Assembly (NCBI GenBank): GCA_036403035.1
Contig: DASWRT010000506.1
Span: 1 to 16,761, forward strand
DNA from: DASWRT01 sp036403035
Lineage (GTDB): Bacteria > Pseudomonadota > Alphaproteobacteria > ATCC43930 > CGMCC-115725
Direction of reading: 5' to 3'
Length of the DNA: 16,761 bases
Shown here: positions 1 through 7,499 of the stretch, piece by piece
How the letters are laid out: each line of letters opens with the position of its first letter
How positions within the stretch are numbered: position 1 is the first letter of the stretch
The notes under the pieces: generated by a model
What the model was told of the DNA's origin: nothing
Databases searched by the model: none
What the model saw: the letters and a program-made list of their open reading frames with translations, nothing else
Position numbers and translations under genes: made by a program

Positions 1-293
1 TCACGGTGGTTCTGCTGGTGCTGGTGATCTTCGTCACGATGGTGTACGGCCCGATCGCGGCGATGTTGGTCGAGCTGTTCCCGACGCGGATCCGCTACAC
101 GTCGATGTCGCTGCCGTACCATATCGGCAACGGCTGGTTCGGCGGCTTCCTGCCGACTACGTCCTTCGCGATCGTCGCCGCCACGGGCAACATCTACGAC
201 GGCCTGTGGTATCCGGTCGTGATCGCCGCGATGACCTTCGTCGTCGGCCTGCTGTTCGTGCGCGAGACGAAGGACAGGCCGATCGACGTCTGA
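1..293 (+). CDS. MFS transporter, MHS (metabolite:H+ symporter) type, C-terminal fragment
   Basis: This is the 3' end of a gene entering from the left edge; the frame is open from base 3, so the true start lies outside the window. About 96 residues remain. They contain G-P-I-A-A-M-L-V-E-L-F-P-T-R-I-R-Y followed by a glycine-rich stretch (N-G-W-F-G-G-F), a loop, and a final hydrophobic helix ending in R-E-T-K-D. The E-L-F-P-T-R-x-R-Y loop and the C-terminal R-E-T-K are typical of the metabolite:H+ symporter branch of the major facilitator superfamily (KgtP/ProP/ShiA-like). These are inner-membrane carriers of organic acids, osmolytes and related substrates. The visible part should hold the last two or three membrane helices. 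Substrate cannot be inferred. A strong intrinsic terminator follows about 50 bp after the stop. Confidence 0.85.
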   Translation, partial: TVVLLVLVIFVTMVYGPIAAMLVELFPTRIRYTSMSLPYHIGNGWFGGFLPTTSFAIVAATGNIYDGLWYPVVIAAMTFVVGLLFVRETKDRPIDV

Positions 294-344
294 CCGGCGC
301 GTCGCCGCCGACCGGCGAAACCGGCCGGCGGCACCATGCATGGA

Positions 345-377
345 GGCCGCGTCTCCCTTGTTGGGACGCGGCCTTTT
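345..377 (+). terminator. Rho-independent terminator after the MFS fragment
   Basis: A perfect 9-bp stem (GGCCGCGTC at 345-353 with GACGCGGCC at 365-373) closes an 11-base loop and is followed directly by TTTT at 374-377. It sits between the upstream MFS stop (293) and the next gene's ribosome-binding site (391-398). It should therefore separate the two transporter genes transcriptionally. An in-frame ATG at 340 precedes this hairpin and is not a credible start for the downstream gene. Confidence 0.85.
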
Positions 378-408
378 CGTTCCTCGTCCGGAGGAGGAGA
401 ACGCGACC

Positions 409-1641
409 ATGAGGGCCGGCGGGCGCTGGGCGGCGCCGGCGGCGCCAGCCCTCGGCTGGCGGAGCGCATGGCCGGGGCTCTGCGCGACGCTGACCGGCGT
501 CGGGCTCGGCCGTTTCGCCTACACGGCGCTGATCCCGTTCCTCGTCGCCGCCGGCGCGGCGACCGCCGCCGAGGCGGCTTATGCCGGCGCCGGCAACCTC
601 GCCGGCTATCTCGCGGGCGCGCTGATCGCCCCGGCGGTCGGCCAGCGTCTCGGCCCCGCCATGGCCATCAGGATCGCGCTCGGCGGCAGCATCGCGAGCC
701 TCGCGGCCTGCGCGGCGCCGCTCGGGTTCGTCTGGCTGCTGGCGTGGCGCTTCGTGATCGGGGTGACCGGCGCGCTGCTGCTGACGCTGGCGCCCAGCCT
801 CGTGGTCGGGCTCGCCGCCCCGTCGCAGCGCGGACGTGCGGGCGGCCTCGTCTATACCGGCATCGGGCTCGGCACGCTGCTGGCGAGCGGCAGCGTCGCA
901 CCCCTCGCCGCCGCCGCGGGTCCGGCCGCCGCATGGGCGGTCCTGACCGCCGCCGCAATCGTCGCAGCCGCCCTGTCATGGCGACGCTGGGGCACTCTCG
1001 AACGGAAGCTGAGGGATGCGGAGACCTCGCCTCCGCCCGAACGTAGCGGCGGCGGCTTCGGCCTGCCGCTGGCCGCGCTGCTGACGATCGCCGCGAACGG
1101 GATGGACGGCGCGGGCTTCGTCCCCCATACGATCTTCTGGGTCGATTATATCGCCCGCGTGCTGGGCCGCGGCGCCGGAGCCGGCGCGTTTAACTGGGCC
1201 CTGTTCGGCGCGGGCGCGCTGGCCGGGCCGTTCCTGGCGGGGGCTCTCGGCGACCGGATCGGCCTCGCCCGCACCGTGACGCTCGCCTTCGCCTGCAAGG
1301 CGCTCGCGGTGCTGCTGCCGGTCCTGACCGACGCGCCAGCGGCGCTCGCCCTGTCCTCGGTGGTGGTCGGCGCGCTCTCGCCCGGCATCACCACTCTCGT
1401 CGGCGCCCGCCTCACCGAACTCGTCGCGCCGGCCCGGCTCGCCAAGGCCTGGAGCGTCGCGACGCTGAGCCTCGCCTCGTTCCAGGCGGCGAGCGCCTAC
1501 GGCATGTCGTTCGCGCTCGTCCGCACCGGCGCCTATCTGCCGCTTTACGTGGCCGGCGCGGCCTTCGAGGCGATCGGGCTGCTGTTCTGCCTTGGCGCGA
1601 TCAGCGGCGGCCACCGCTCGCGGCGGCAGGGCACAGCTTAA
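409..1641 (+). CDS. YbfB/YjiJ-family MFS transporter
   Basis: A 410-residue inner-membrane protein with about 12 hydrophobic segments, rich in Ala, Gly and Leu. The first helix carries G-V-G-L-G-R-F-A-Y-T-A-L-I-P, the hallmark of the YbfB/YjiJ group of uncharacterised major facilitator transporters. The second half begins near residue 210, after a charged cytoplasmic linker, and contains G-D-R-I-G-L-A-R, the repeat of the MFS loop motif. I chose ATG 409 because a GAGGAGGA ribosome-binding site lies at 391-398. An upstream in-frame ATG at 340 falls before the terminator hairpin of the preceding gene. Substrate unknown. The TAA stop overlaps the convergent hrpB stop within the same TTAA. Confidence 0.85.
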   Translation: MRAGGRWAAPAAPALGWRSAWPGLCATLTGVGLGRFAYTALIPFLVAAGAATAAEAAYAGAGNLAGYLAGALIAPAVGQRLGPAMAIRIALGGSIASLAACAAPLGFVWLLAWRFVIGVTGALLLTLAPSLVVGLAAPSQRGRAGGLVYTGIGLGTLLASGSVAPLAAAAGPAAAWAVLTAAAIVAAALSWRRWGTLERKLRDAETSPPPERSGGGFGLPLAALLTIAANGMDGAGFVPHTIFWVDYIARVLGRGAGAGAFNWALFGAGALAGPFLAGALGDRIGLARTVTLAFACKALAVLLPVLTDAPAALALSSVVVGALSPGITTLVGARLTELVAPARLAKAWSVATLSLASFQAASAYGMSFALVRTGAYLPLYVAGAAFEAIGLLFCLGAISGGHRSRRQGTA

Positions 1642-4196
1642 CTTCGCGGCTTGGCGCGGTGCGTCGGCACGGCGCGGAGCGGGTCCTCCGGCCAGTCGTG
1701 CTTCGGGTAGCGGCCGCGCATCTCGGCGCGGACCGCGCGATAGCTGCTCGCCCAAAAGCCGGCGAGGTCCTGCGTGACCTGGATCGGCCGCCCCGCCGGC
1801 GAGAGCAGGTGCACGACCAGCGGCACCCGGCCGCCGGCGATCGACGGCGTCGCCATCGCGCCGAACATCTCCTGGAGCTTCACCGCGAGCACCGGCGTCT
1901 CGCCGGTCGTATAGTCGAGCGGGATGCGCCGGCCACTCGGCACGGCGGCGTGCGTCGGCGCGAGCGTGTCGAGCCGCTGCTGCCGCGCCCAGTCGAGCTG
2001 CGCCCGCAGCGCCGCGCCGAGATCGACCCTGGCGAGGTGCGCGCGGCGGGTCACGCCGTCGAGAAACGGCGCCAGCCACGCCTCCAGGGAGGCGAGGAGC
2101 GCCGCGTCGGAGAGGTCCGGCCAACCAGCCTCCTCTTCCCCCTCGACGCGGCGCAGGAACGCGACACGGGCGCGCCAGTTCTCGATCTCCGGCGTCCAAG
2201 GAAGCGCGGCGAGGCCGAGGTCGCGGATGCCGTCGAGCATCGCCGGTACGACCCGAGCCGGCGGCGGCGCGGGCAGCGGCGCGTCATCCAGCACCAGCGC
2301 GCCGAGCCGGCGCTGCCGCCGCGCCGCGACCGCTCCGTCGCGCCGGTCCCAGCGGACGACGTCCTCCGCGACGATCGCGTCGGCGAACGCTTCCTCGATC
2401 GCCGCGCGGTCGACCGGCGCGGCGAGGAAGATGCGGGCGCGGCGGCGGTCGCCGTCGAGGTCGGCGGCGACGAGGAAGTCCGCGGCGGCGAGCGGGTCGG
2501 TCGTCGGGAGCCACGCGCCGCTGCCGTTGCTCAGCCGGAACTCGCCGGGCATGTCGGCGCGGCGCTGCGCGATGCGGTCGGCATAGGCATAGGCGAGCAG
2601 CCGTCCGGCTTCGCCGAGCGGCGGCACGGCTACGGCGTCGCCGTCCTCGGCCCGTGCCGCCGCGAGCCCGAGCCGCCGGCGCAGCGCCACGGCGCCCTGC
2701 CGGATCCGGCGCACGGCGCCTTCGGCGGCAGCTCCGCCCCGACCGCTCCCGCCGCCGCGCAGCAGCGCGAGACGTGAGCGGAGGTCGCCGTCGCCGCTCA
2801 CGACATCCCGCTCGCCGAACAGCGCAGCGATGTCGCAGGCAAGCACGGCGGCGCCCTGTCCCTCCTCCCGCGCGCGGACCAGCATCGCGGCGAGCCGCGG
2901 ATGGATGCCGAGCGCGACCATGCGGCGACCGCGCGGCGTCAGCCGCCGTCCGTCCGGGTCGAGCGCGCCGAGGCGGATCAGCAGATCGGCGGCCTGGGCG
3001 TAGGCGCCCTCCGGCGGCCGATCGAGCCAGGGCAGCGCCGCCGGGTCGGCGCCCCACGCCGCGAGGTCGAGGGCGAGCGGAGCGAGGTCGGCGTCGAGGA
3101 TCTCCGGCCGGCTCTGCGGAACGAGAGCGCGCTGCCCGGCCTCGCTCCACAGCCGGTAACAGACACCCGGCGCGGTGCGGCCGGCGCGGCCGCGGCGCTG
3201 GTCGGACGCCGCCTGCGAGACGCGCACCGTCTCCAGCCGCGTCATGCCGGTCCGCGGATCGAAGCGCGGCGCGCGCGCATAGCCGCCGTCGACGACGACG
3301 CGCACGCCCTCGATCGTCAGGCTGGTCTCCGCGATCGTCGTCGCCAGCACGATCTTGCGCCGTCCCGGCGGCGCCGGCCGCAGCGCCGCGTCCTGCATCG
3401 CGGGCGGAAGGTCGCCGTAGAGCGGATGCACGTCGACCGCGGGCGGCAGGCCGGCATCCCCGATCAGGCGCGCGGCCCGGCGGATCTCCCGCCCGCCGGG
3501 CAGGAAGGCGAGCACGTCGCCGCCGTCGGGGCCGGCGTCGAGCGCATCGCGCACGATCGCGGCGACGCCGGTCTCGACCGGCTCGCCGGCCGGCCGCTCG
3601 CGATAGCGAGTCTCGACCGGATAGCTCCGCCCCTCGCTGGTGACGATCGGCGCGTCGCCGAGGAGGCGCGCGACCGCCGCGCCGTCGAGCGTCGCCGACA
3701 TCACGAGAAGCTTGAGGTCCTCGCGGAGGCTGCGCTGCACCTCCAGGCAAAGGGCGAGGCCGAGATCGGCATCAAGGCTGCGCTCGTGGAACTCGTCGAA
3801 GATCACGAGGCCGACGCCGTCCAGCGCCATGTCGTCGTGGAGCATCCGGATCAGGACGCCCTCGGTGACGACCTCGATCCGCGTGCGCGGGCCGACGCGG
3901 CTGTCGAGCCGCATGCGGTAGCCGACGGTCTCGCCGACGCCCTCGCGCCGCGCCGCCGCCATGCGCATCGCCGCCGCGCGCGCCGCCAGCCGGCGCGGCT
4001 CCAGCATCACGACGCGGCGATGCTCCCCGCCGAGCCAGGGCTCGTCGAGCAGGGCGAGCGGCACGCGGGTCGTCTTGCCGGCGCCGGGCGGCGCCTGAAG
4101 CACGGCGCTTCCCGCCGCGCCGAGCGCACGGCGCAGCTCGGGCAGGACGGGCTCGATCGGAAGCTCGGCAGACGCAACGGAAACGGCTGATGACAT
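1638..4196 (-). CDS. hrpB: ATP-dependent helicase HrpB (DEAH-like, superfamily 2)
   Basis: An 852-residue protein, a normal length for HrpB. The N-terminal RecA-like domain has the Walker A motif A-P-P-G-A-G-K-T (about residues 35-42), the HrpB-type Walker B D-E-F-H-E-R-S-L (about 134-141) and motif III S-A-T-L. The second RecA-like domain has A-T-T-I-A-E-T-S-L-T-I-E-G-V and motif VI Q-R-R-G-R-A-G-R-T. The C-terminal HrpB domain is intact, ending in L-Q-E-M-F-G, H-L-L-S-P-A-G-R-P and K-H-D-W-P-E-D-P. HrpB is a widespread, poorly understood RNA-helicase-like protein of the cytoplasm. ATG 4196 is preferred; an in-frame GTG lies four codons upstream at 4208, and neither has a strong Shine-Dalgarno. 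It is divergent from the receiver gene at 4290 and convergent with the MFS gene. Confidence 0.95.
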   Translation of the reverse strand: MSSAVSVASAELPIEPVLPELRRALGAAGSAVLQAPPGAGKTTRVPLALLDEPWLGGEHRRVVMLEPRRLAARAAAMRMAAARREGVGETVGYRMRLDSRVGPRTRIEVVTEGVLIRMLHDDMALDGVGLVIFDEFHERSLDADLGLALCLEVQRSLREDLKLLVMSATLDGAAVARLLGDAPIVTSEGRSYPVETRYRERPAGEPVETGVAAIVRDALDAGPDGGDVLAFLPGGREIRRAARLIGDAGLPPAVDVHPLYGDLPPAMQDAALRPAPPGRRKIVLATTIAETSLTIEGVRVVVDGGYARAPRFDPRTGMTRLETVRVSQAASDQRRGRAGRTAPGVCYRLWSEAGQRALVPQSRPEILDADLAPLALDLAAWGADPAALPWLDRPPEGAYAQAADLLIRLGALDPDGRRLTPRGRRMVALGIHPRLAAMLVRAREEGQGAAVLACDIAALFGERDVVSGDGDLRSRLALLRGGGSGRGGAAAEGAVRRIRQGAVALRRRLGLAAARAEDGDAVAVPPLGEAGRLLAYAYADRIAQRRADMPGEFRLSNGSGAWLPTTDPLAAADFLVAADLDGDRRRARIFLAAPVDRAAIEEAFADAIVAEDVVRWDRRDGAVAARRQRRLGALVLDDAPLPAPPPARVVPAMLDGIRDLGLAALPWTPEIENWRARVAFLRRVEGEEEAGWPDLSDAALLASLEAWLAPFLDGVTRRAHLARVDLGAALRAQLDWARQQRLDTLAPTHAAVPSGRRIPLDYTTGETPVLAVKLQEMFGAMATPSIAGGRVPLVVHLLSPAGRPIQVTQDLAGFWASSYRAVRAEMRGRYPKHDWPEDPLRAVPTHRAKPRS

Positions 4197-4289
4197 GGCG
4201 CGCAGCACTATGGGGATCGGCCGCGCACCGCGCCAGTGCCGGCGGGCAACGACGCGGAACGGTGAAGCGCATCGAGGTGTACATCAACC

Positions 4290-4673
4290 ATGGCTACGAT
4301 CGATCGAGCGACTGTCCTGGTTGTGGACGACGAGCCCACCGTTCGCGCAACCCTTGCCAGTTCGCTTGCCGACGGCGGCTTCGTCGTGCTGACGGCGGAG
4401 GATTCCTACGACGCGATCCGCGTGCTGACCGAGCACCCGGAAATCGACCTGCTGCTGACGGACCTCGTCATGCCGCACAGCACGAACGGCTTCGACCTCG
4501 CCCGGCAGGCGAAGCTGATGCGGCCGCACCTTAAGGTGATGTACATCACCGCCTTCGCCGAAGCCGAAGAGACGGATCGCGGACCGAAATACGGCGACGT
4601 CGTGCGCAAGCCTTTCCGGCAGGACCGCCTCGTCCGCGACATCTGGCGGACGCTCACCGCCGGCGGCGTGTAA
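4290..4673 (+). CDS. Single-domain response regulator (CheY-like receiver)
   Basis: A 127-residue receiver domain with no output domain. All phosphorylation-site residues are present: the acidic pair D13-D14, the phosphoacceptor D58 in L-L-T-D-L-V-M-P, the switch T87 in Y-I-T-A-F, and K107 in V-R-K-P-F. Such stand-alone receivers act in phosphorelays or bind protein targets. The T-D-L-V-M-P and K-P-F pattern resembles receivers linked to hybrid histidine kinases. No kinase gene is adjacent, so the partner is unknown. GAGGT at 4274-4278 lies 11 bases before the ATG. The gene is divergent from hrpB, with under 100 bp between the starts. The stretch downstream is rich in inverted repeats. Confidence 0.92.
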   Translation: MATIDRATVLVVDDEPTVRATLASSLADGGFVVLTAEDSYDAIRVLTEHPEIDLLLTDLVMPHSTNGFDLARQAKLMRPHLKVMYITAFAEAEETDRGPKYGDVVRKPFRQDRLVRDIWRTLTAGGV

Positions 4674-4778
4674 CGGCGCCCGGCGGGCCGCATTACCGCC
4701 GACGGCGCGGCGTACAACCCATCGCGCGATTTCCTGTCCTGCCCAGTACAGGCACGCCGGTTCCGGCGGCTGCTGTGA

Positions 4779-4858
4779 GGCACTCCTTTTGCTGCCCGGT
4801 CGGCGACTCTATCGACCGGTTCGGGAGTGCCGCCGGGAACTCGCGCCAATGGAGTTCC
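4779..4858 (+). repeat. Cluster of nested and adjacent inverted repeats
   Basis: Three perfect stems lie in 80 bases. An outer stem pairs GGCACTCC (4779-4786) with GGAGTGCC (4824-4831). A stem nested inside pairs CCGGTCG (4796-4802) with CGACCGG (4813-4819). A third stem follows, GGAACT (4836-4841) with AGTTCC (4853-4858). There is no following T-tract on either strand, so this is not a classical terminator. It lies between the receiver gene stop (4673) and the putative promoter of the DUF3309 gene. It could be an RNA structure in the receiver 3' UTR or a protein-binding region. I see no credible coding sequence here. Confidence 0.6.
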
Positions 4859-4881
4859 GCAACCCGTTATTTCGCGTGAAA

Positions 4882-4907
4882 GGAACTTAGAAGGACGCTG
4901 TCCTGTT
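4882..4907 (+). promoter_or_regulatory. Putative EcfG-type general stress promoter
   Basis: GGAAC at 4882-4886 is followed after 17 bases by TGTT at 4904-4907. This is close to the GGAAC-N16/17-CGTT consensus of the alphaproteobacterial general stress sigma factor EcfG. It sits 33 bases before the DUF3309 start. One base of the -10-like element deviates from consensus, and the element was found by eye, so the call is tentative. Confidence 0.35.
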
Positions 4908-4939
4908 GGCAGATGAAACGGACGGAGGGAGCCGCTACG

Positions 4940-5092
4940 ATGAGCACAATCCTACTTATCATCCTGATTCTCCTGCTGGTCGGCGCCCTGCCGACATGGC
5001 CGTACAGCGGCGGCTGGGGCTACTACCCCAGCGGCGGACTGGGGCTCCTGCTGATCATCGTCCTCATCCTCGTGCTGACCGGCCGCATCTGA
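4940..5092 (+). CDS. DUF3309 family small membrane protein
   Basis: A 50-residue protein of two hydrophobic helices. The first (residues 4-17) is nearly all Leu and Ile. A short aromatic-glycine loop follows (T-W-P-Y-S-G-G-W-G-Y-Y-P-S-G-G), then a second Leu/Ile/Val helix ending in L-T-G-R-I. This architecture matches the DUF3309 family, small proteins common in proteobacteria, often stress-associated, with no established function. A strong GGAGGGAG ribosome-binding site lies at 4923-4930, nine bases before the ATG. The gene stands alone, with a possible EcfG-type promoter upstream and a 13-bp inverted repeat just after its stop. Confidence 0.9.
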   Translation: MSTILLIILILLLVGALPTWPYSGGWGYYPSGGLGLLLIIVLILVLTGRI

Positions 5093-5097
5093 GCGCG

Positions 5098-5156
5098 GAT
5101 CCGCACGTCCACGATGGCGGGCAGCCGACGACCGGCCGTCTGCGGACGTGCGGATC
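5098..5156. repeat. Perfect 13-bp inverted repeat after DUF3309
   Basis: GATCCGCACGTCC (5098-5110) and GGACGTGCGGATC (5144-5156) are perfect reverse complements separated by 33 bases. The left arm begins 6 bases after the DUF3309 stop. The interval up to 5360 lies between convergent genes (DUF3309 and the oxidoreductase) and holds no credible gene. The hairpin may protect or terminate one or both transcripts, but no T-run follows on either strand. Confidence 0.6.
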
Positions 5157-5360
5157 GGCCGCATGGGGGAGCAACGGCAACACGCCGCCGCTCGCCCGCC
5201 CTGATGACCGTGGCCGCTGTCCTCGCGAGCGTCGTCGGTGCGGGTCGGGCGGCGGCGATAGCGGTCGCTACGATAGCGGCACAGCGGCCGGTCCAGCCGA
5301 TAGGAACGCTAGGAACGGCAGCACATCCGCTGAGCACAGGACGGTTGCAGCCGCCCCGCG

Positions 5361-6656
5361 CTACGCTCCCTGCCCTTCCTCGGGCGGTGCGGGGCCGCGC
5401 GTCACGTCCCGTCCGTCGAGACGCGGCAGGCTGACCGGCGCCCCGGTGCGGGCGGACTGGTAGATCGCCTCCATCAGCAGGTGATCCTGTAGCCCTTCCT
5501 CGCCGGCCGTGTGCGGCTCGCGGTTGCCGCGGACGCATTCAGCCATGTGGTCCAATTCGAGCGCGAACTGGTTCGCCTCCGCCAAGCGGAGTTCGGCGAT
5601 ACTCTCCGCCCTGCCCTCGCGCCGCCCGACCCGCATCCGCAGCCCCTCATACGCGAAGGCCGGATCGAGGTCGATCCAGCCCTGCTCGGCGTAGACGCGG
5701 GCGCGTCTCGCCTCGTGCAGACCGTAGCTCGCACCGAGCTTCGCCAGTACGCCGCTCGGGAAGCGCAGAAGGAACTCGACCGTCTCCTCGACCTCGCGAA
5801 AGCGCGCATCGTTCGGCGTGCTGCTGATCGACGCGAACACCTCGACCGGCTCCTCGCCGGTAACGTAACGCGCGAGGCTGAGACAATAGATGCCGATGTC
5901 CGGCATCGAGCCGCCGCCGGCCATCGCGCGCTTCAGCCGCCATTGCTCGGGGTCGCCCATGTTCTGCGTGTTGGTCGCCTCGATCAGCTTGACGGCGCCA
6001 AGCTGCCGCTCCCGCGCCATGCGGATCAGCATGCGGTGGTGCGGTTCGTATTGGCAGCGATAGGCGATCATCAGCTTGCGGCCTGCCTGCCGGCAGGCAT
6101 CGATCATCTCCCGGCATTCCGCCGATGACGTCGCCATCGGCTTTTCGCAGAGCACGTGCTTGCCGGCCCGCGCCGCACGGACGACGTACTCGCGATGCAT
6201 GCTGTTCGGCAGGACGATGTAGACGATGTCGATCTCGGGATTGTCCCGGAGCCGGTCGAAGTCCTGATAGGCATAGACGCTTTCCGGCCTGACGCCGTAC
6301 TGACGGGCGAGCGCCGCCGCCTTGTCCGGCGTGCCGCTGACGAGCCCCGCCAGCTTCGCATGCTTCGCCTGCCCGAATGCCGGGATGATCTCCTCGACGG
6401 CGAGCCGGCCGAGACCGACAACCGCGACGCCGACGCGCCGGGCGGGCGCATCCGGGTTCTCAGGGCCGCCGGACGGACGCTCGGTCGGAGCGGTCCAGGG
6501 CGGGAACTCCACTTTGCCGCCCTCTCCGACCCGGCCGACATCGACCGGCGCAGCATGCGCCGTTCCGCCGGCGGCAACCGCCAGACCGGCGGCAGTGGCG
6601 GCGCCACCGGCCTGGAGCAGCGCCCGCCGCGTCAATCCATCCCGCTCCCCGTCCAT
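5361..6656 (-). CDS. Tat-exported Gfo/Idh/MocA oxidoreductase, glucose-fructose oxidoreductase-like
   Basis: A 431-residue protein with a twin-arginine signal: T-R-R-A-L-L-Q at residues 9-15, a hydrophobic stretch, and a likely A-H-A cleavage site near 35. The Rossmann fold starts at V-A-V-V-G-L-G-R-L-A (about 77-86). C-E-K-P (170-173) holds the catalytic lysine. G-G-G-S-M-P-D-I-G-I-Y matches the Asp and Tyr of the glucose-fructose oxidoreductase branch. Those enzymes carry tightly bound NADP(H) and act on sugars in the periplasm; the substrate here is unknown. I chose ATG 6656 because GAGGA lies 8 bases before it. In-frame ATGs at 6665 and 6686 are worse placed. It follows the GNAT-like gene on the same strand after 90 bp, so co-transcription is possible. 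Confidence 0.88.
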   Translation of the reverse strand: MDGERDGLTRRALLQAGGAATAAGLAVAAGGTAHAAPVDVGRVGEGGKVEFPPWTAPTERPSGGPENPDAPARRVGVAVVGLGRLAVEEIIPAFGQAKHAKLAGLVSGTPDKAAALARQYGVRPESVYAYQDFDRLRDNPEIDIVYIVLPNSMHREYVVRAARAGKHVLCEKPMATSSAECREMIDACRQAGRKLMIAYRCQYEPHHRMLIRMARERQLGAVKLIEATNTQNMGDPEQWRLKRAMAGGGSMPDIGIYCLSLARYVTGEEPVEVFASISSTPNDARFREVEETVEFLLRFPSGVLAKLGASYGLHEARRARVYAEQGWIDLDPAFAYEGLRMRVGRREGRAESIAELRLAEANQFALELDHMAECVRGNREPHTAGEEGLQDHLLMEAIYQSARTGAPVSLPRLDGRDVTRGPAPPEEGQGA

Positions 6657-6746
6657 CCCGGCCATCCTCGCAGCGCCGTTTCCCATGACTGGGGCAACGG
6701 CCGCCGGCGGACGATGTTCCTTCCAGGCTCTGAGCCGGATATGACG

Positions 6747-7499
6747 CTATGCGCCGATGCCGTCGCGCCGTCCTGCCTCGTCCCCGTCGGCGGTGACGAG
6801 GCGGGGCGGCTTCAGGCGGAGCGTCACGTCCGCGCCGTCTGTCTCGGCGACGAAGGCGAGGCCGGCCTCGACCAGCGCGTGCATCGTCAGCCGCCCGACC
6901 GCGGCCCCGCCTGCCGTCAGGAAATCCGCGAACAGCAGCGTCGATACCGGCAACGTCTTGCAATCCCGGCCGCCGGCGATCGACCGGTAATCTTCCAGCG
7001 CGGTGATCCCGATCGCGGACGCCAGCGCCGCGCCGAGGCCTTGCCGCCGCCATTCCGGCTGCACCCAAAGGAACATCAGGTCGATTTCGTAGACCGTCCG
7101 CTCGTGCCGCCGCGGCGTCCCGGCCGCCGCCGCTGCCCGGCGGAGACGGCGCGCGAGCGTCGCGAAGCCGAGAAACCGTTCCCCGCCGGCGCTGCCGGCC
7201 TCGCCGAGCGTCAGCGTCGTACTCTCGAATTGCCCGCCGTCGAGGCGCATCAGCCGGTCAAGCTGATCGAGCGGGTCAGGCCGTCCTGATTCGCCTGATG
7301 CCAGACGCGCCGCGGCGATCTCGCGCCGCACATGGCGGATTCCGAACTGCCATGGGTCGGCATGGACGGCGACCCGGCGCCCGTCCGGCCAGGAATCGTG
7401 CCCGGTCAAGGCCCGCACGCGCCCGCCGTCGAGCAGGAAACCGGACCGGCGCCGCGCATGCCAGATCGTGGATAGAGTCGGAGTCTCGGGGGCGGCCAT
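6747..7499 (-). CDS. GNAT-like N-acetyltransferase family protein
   Basis: A 250-residue protein with one clear acetyl-CoA binding signature, V-Q-P-E-W-R-R-Q-G-L-G-A-A-L-A, preceded by a hydrophobic beta strand (I-D-L-M-F-L-W). This is motif A of the GNAT fold. The rest is not recognisable to me, and the substrate is unknown. The N-terminal 120 residues are Arg-rich and unlike a standard compact GNAT domain, so an extra domain or a divergent fold is likely. I chose ATG 7499; an in-frame TTG exists at 7544, and neither has a good Shine-Dalgarno. The stop lies 90 bp before the oxidoreductase start on the same strand. Confidence 0.6.
   Translation of the reverse strand: MAAPETPTLSTIWHARRRSGFLLDGGRVRALTGHDSWPDGRRVAVHADPWQFGIRHVRREIAAARLASGESGRPDPLDQLDRLMRLDGGQFESTTLTLGEAGSAGGERFLGFATLARRLRRAAAAAGTPRRHERTVYEIDLMFLWVQPEWRRQGLGAALASAIGITALEDYRSIAGGRDCKTLPVSTLLFADFLTAGGAAVGRLTMHALVEAGLAFVAETDGADVTLRLKPPRLVTADGDEAGRRDGIGA

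Noticed and set aside
340..408. Upstream in-frame ATG that would extend the YbfB-like MFS protein by 23 residues
   Set aside because: It precedes the terminator hairpin of the previous gene, so the extension would be encoded across that hairpin. ATG 409 has a strong ribosome-binding site.
2284..3750. Long alternative frames on both strands inside hrpB
   Set aside because: Arg/Ala/Pro-rich translations with no motifs, overlapping a clear HrpB with all helicase motifs. They are shadows caused by high GC content.
4744..4881. Short GTG-started frame around 4776 giving a 34-residue peptide
   Set aside because: No ribosome-binding site and no recognisable composition; it runs through the nested inverted repeats. 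More likely a chance frame.
5114..5434. 106-residue open frame after DUF3309
   Set aside because: It overlaps the 3' end of the well-supported oxidoreductase on the other strand, begins inside the 13-bp inverted repeat loop, and has Arg/Ala-rich composition typical of antisense GC-rich frames.
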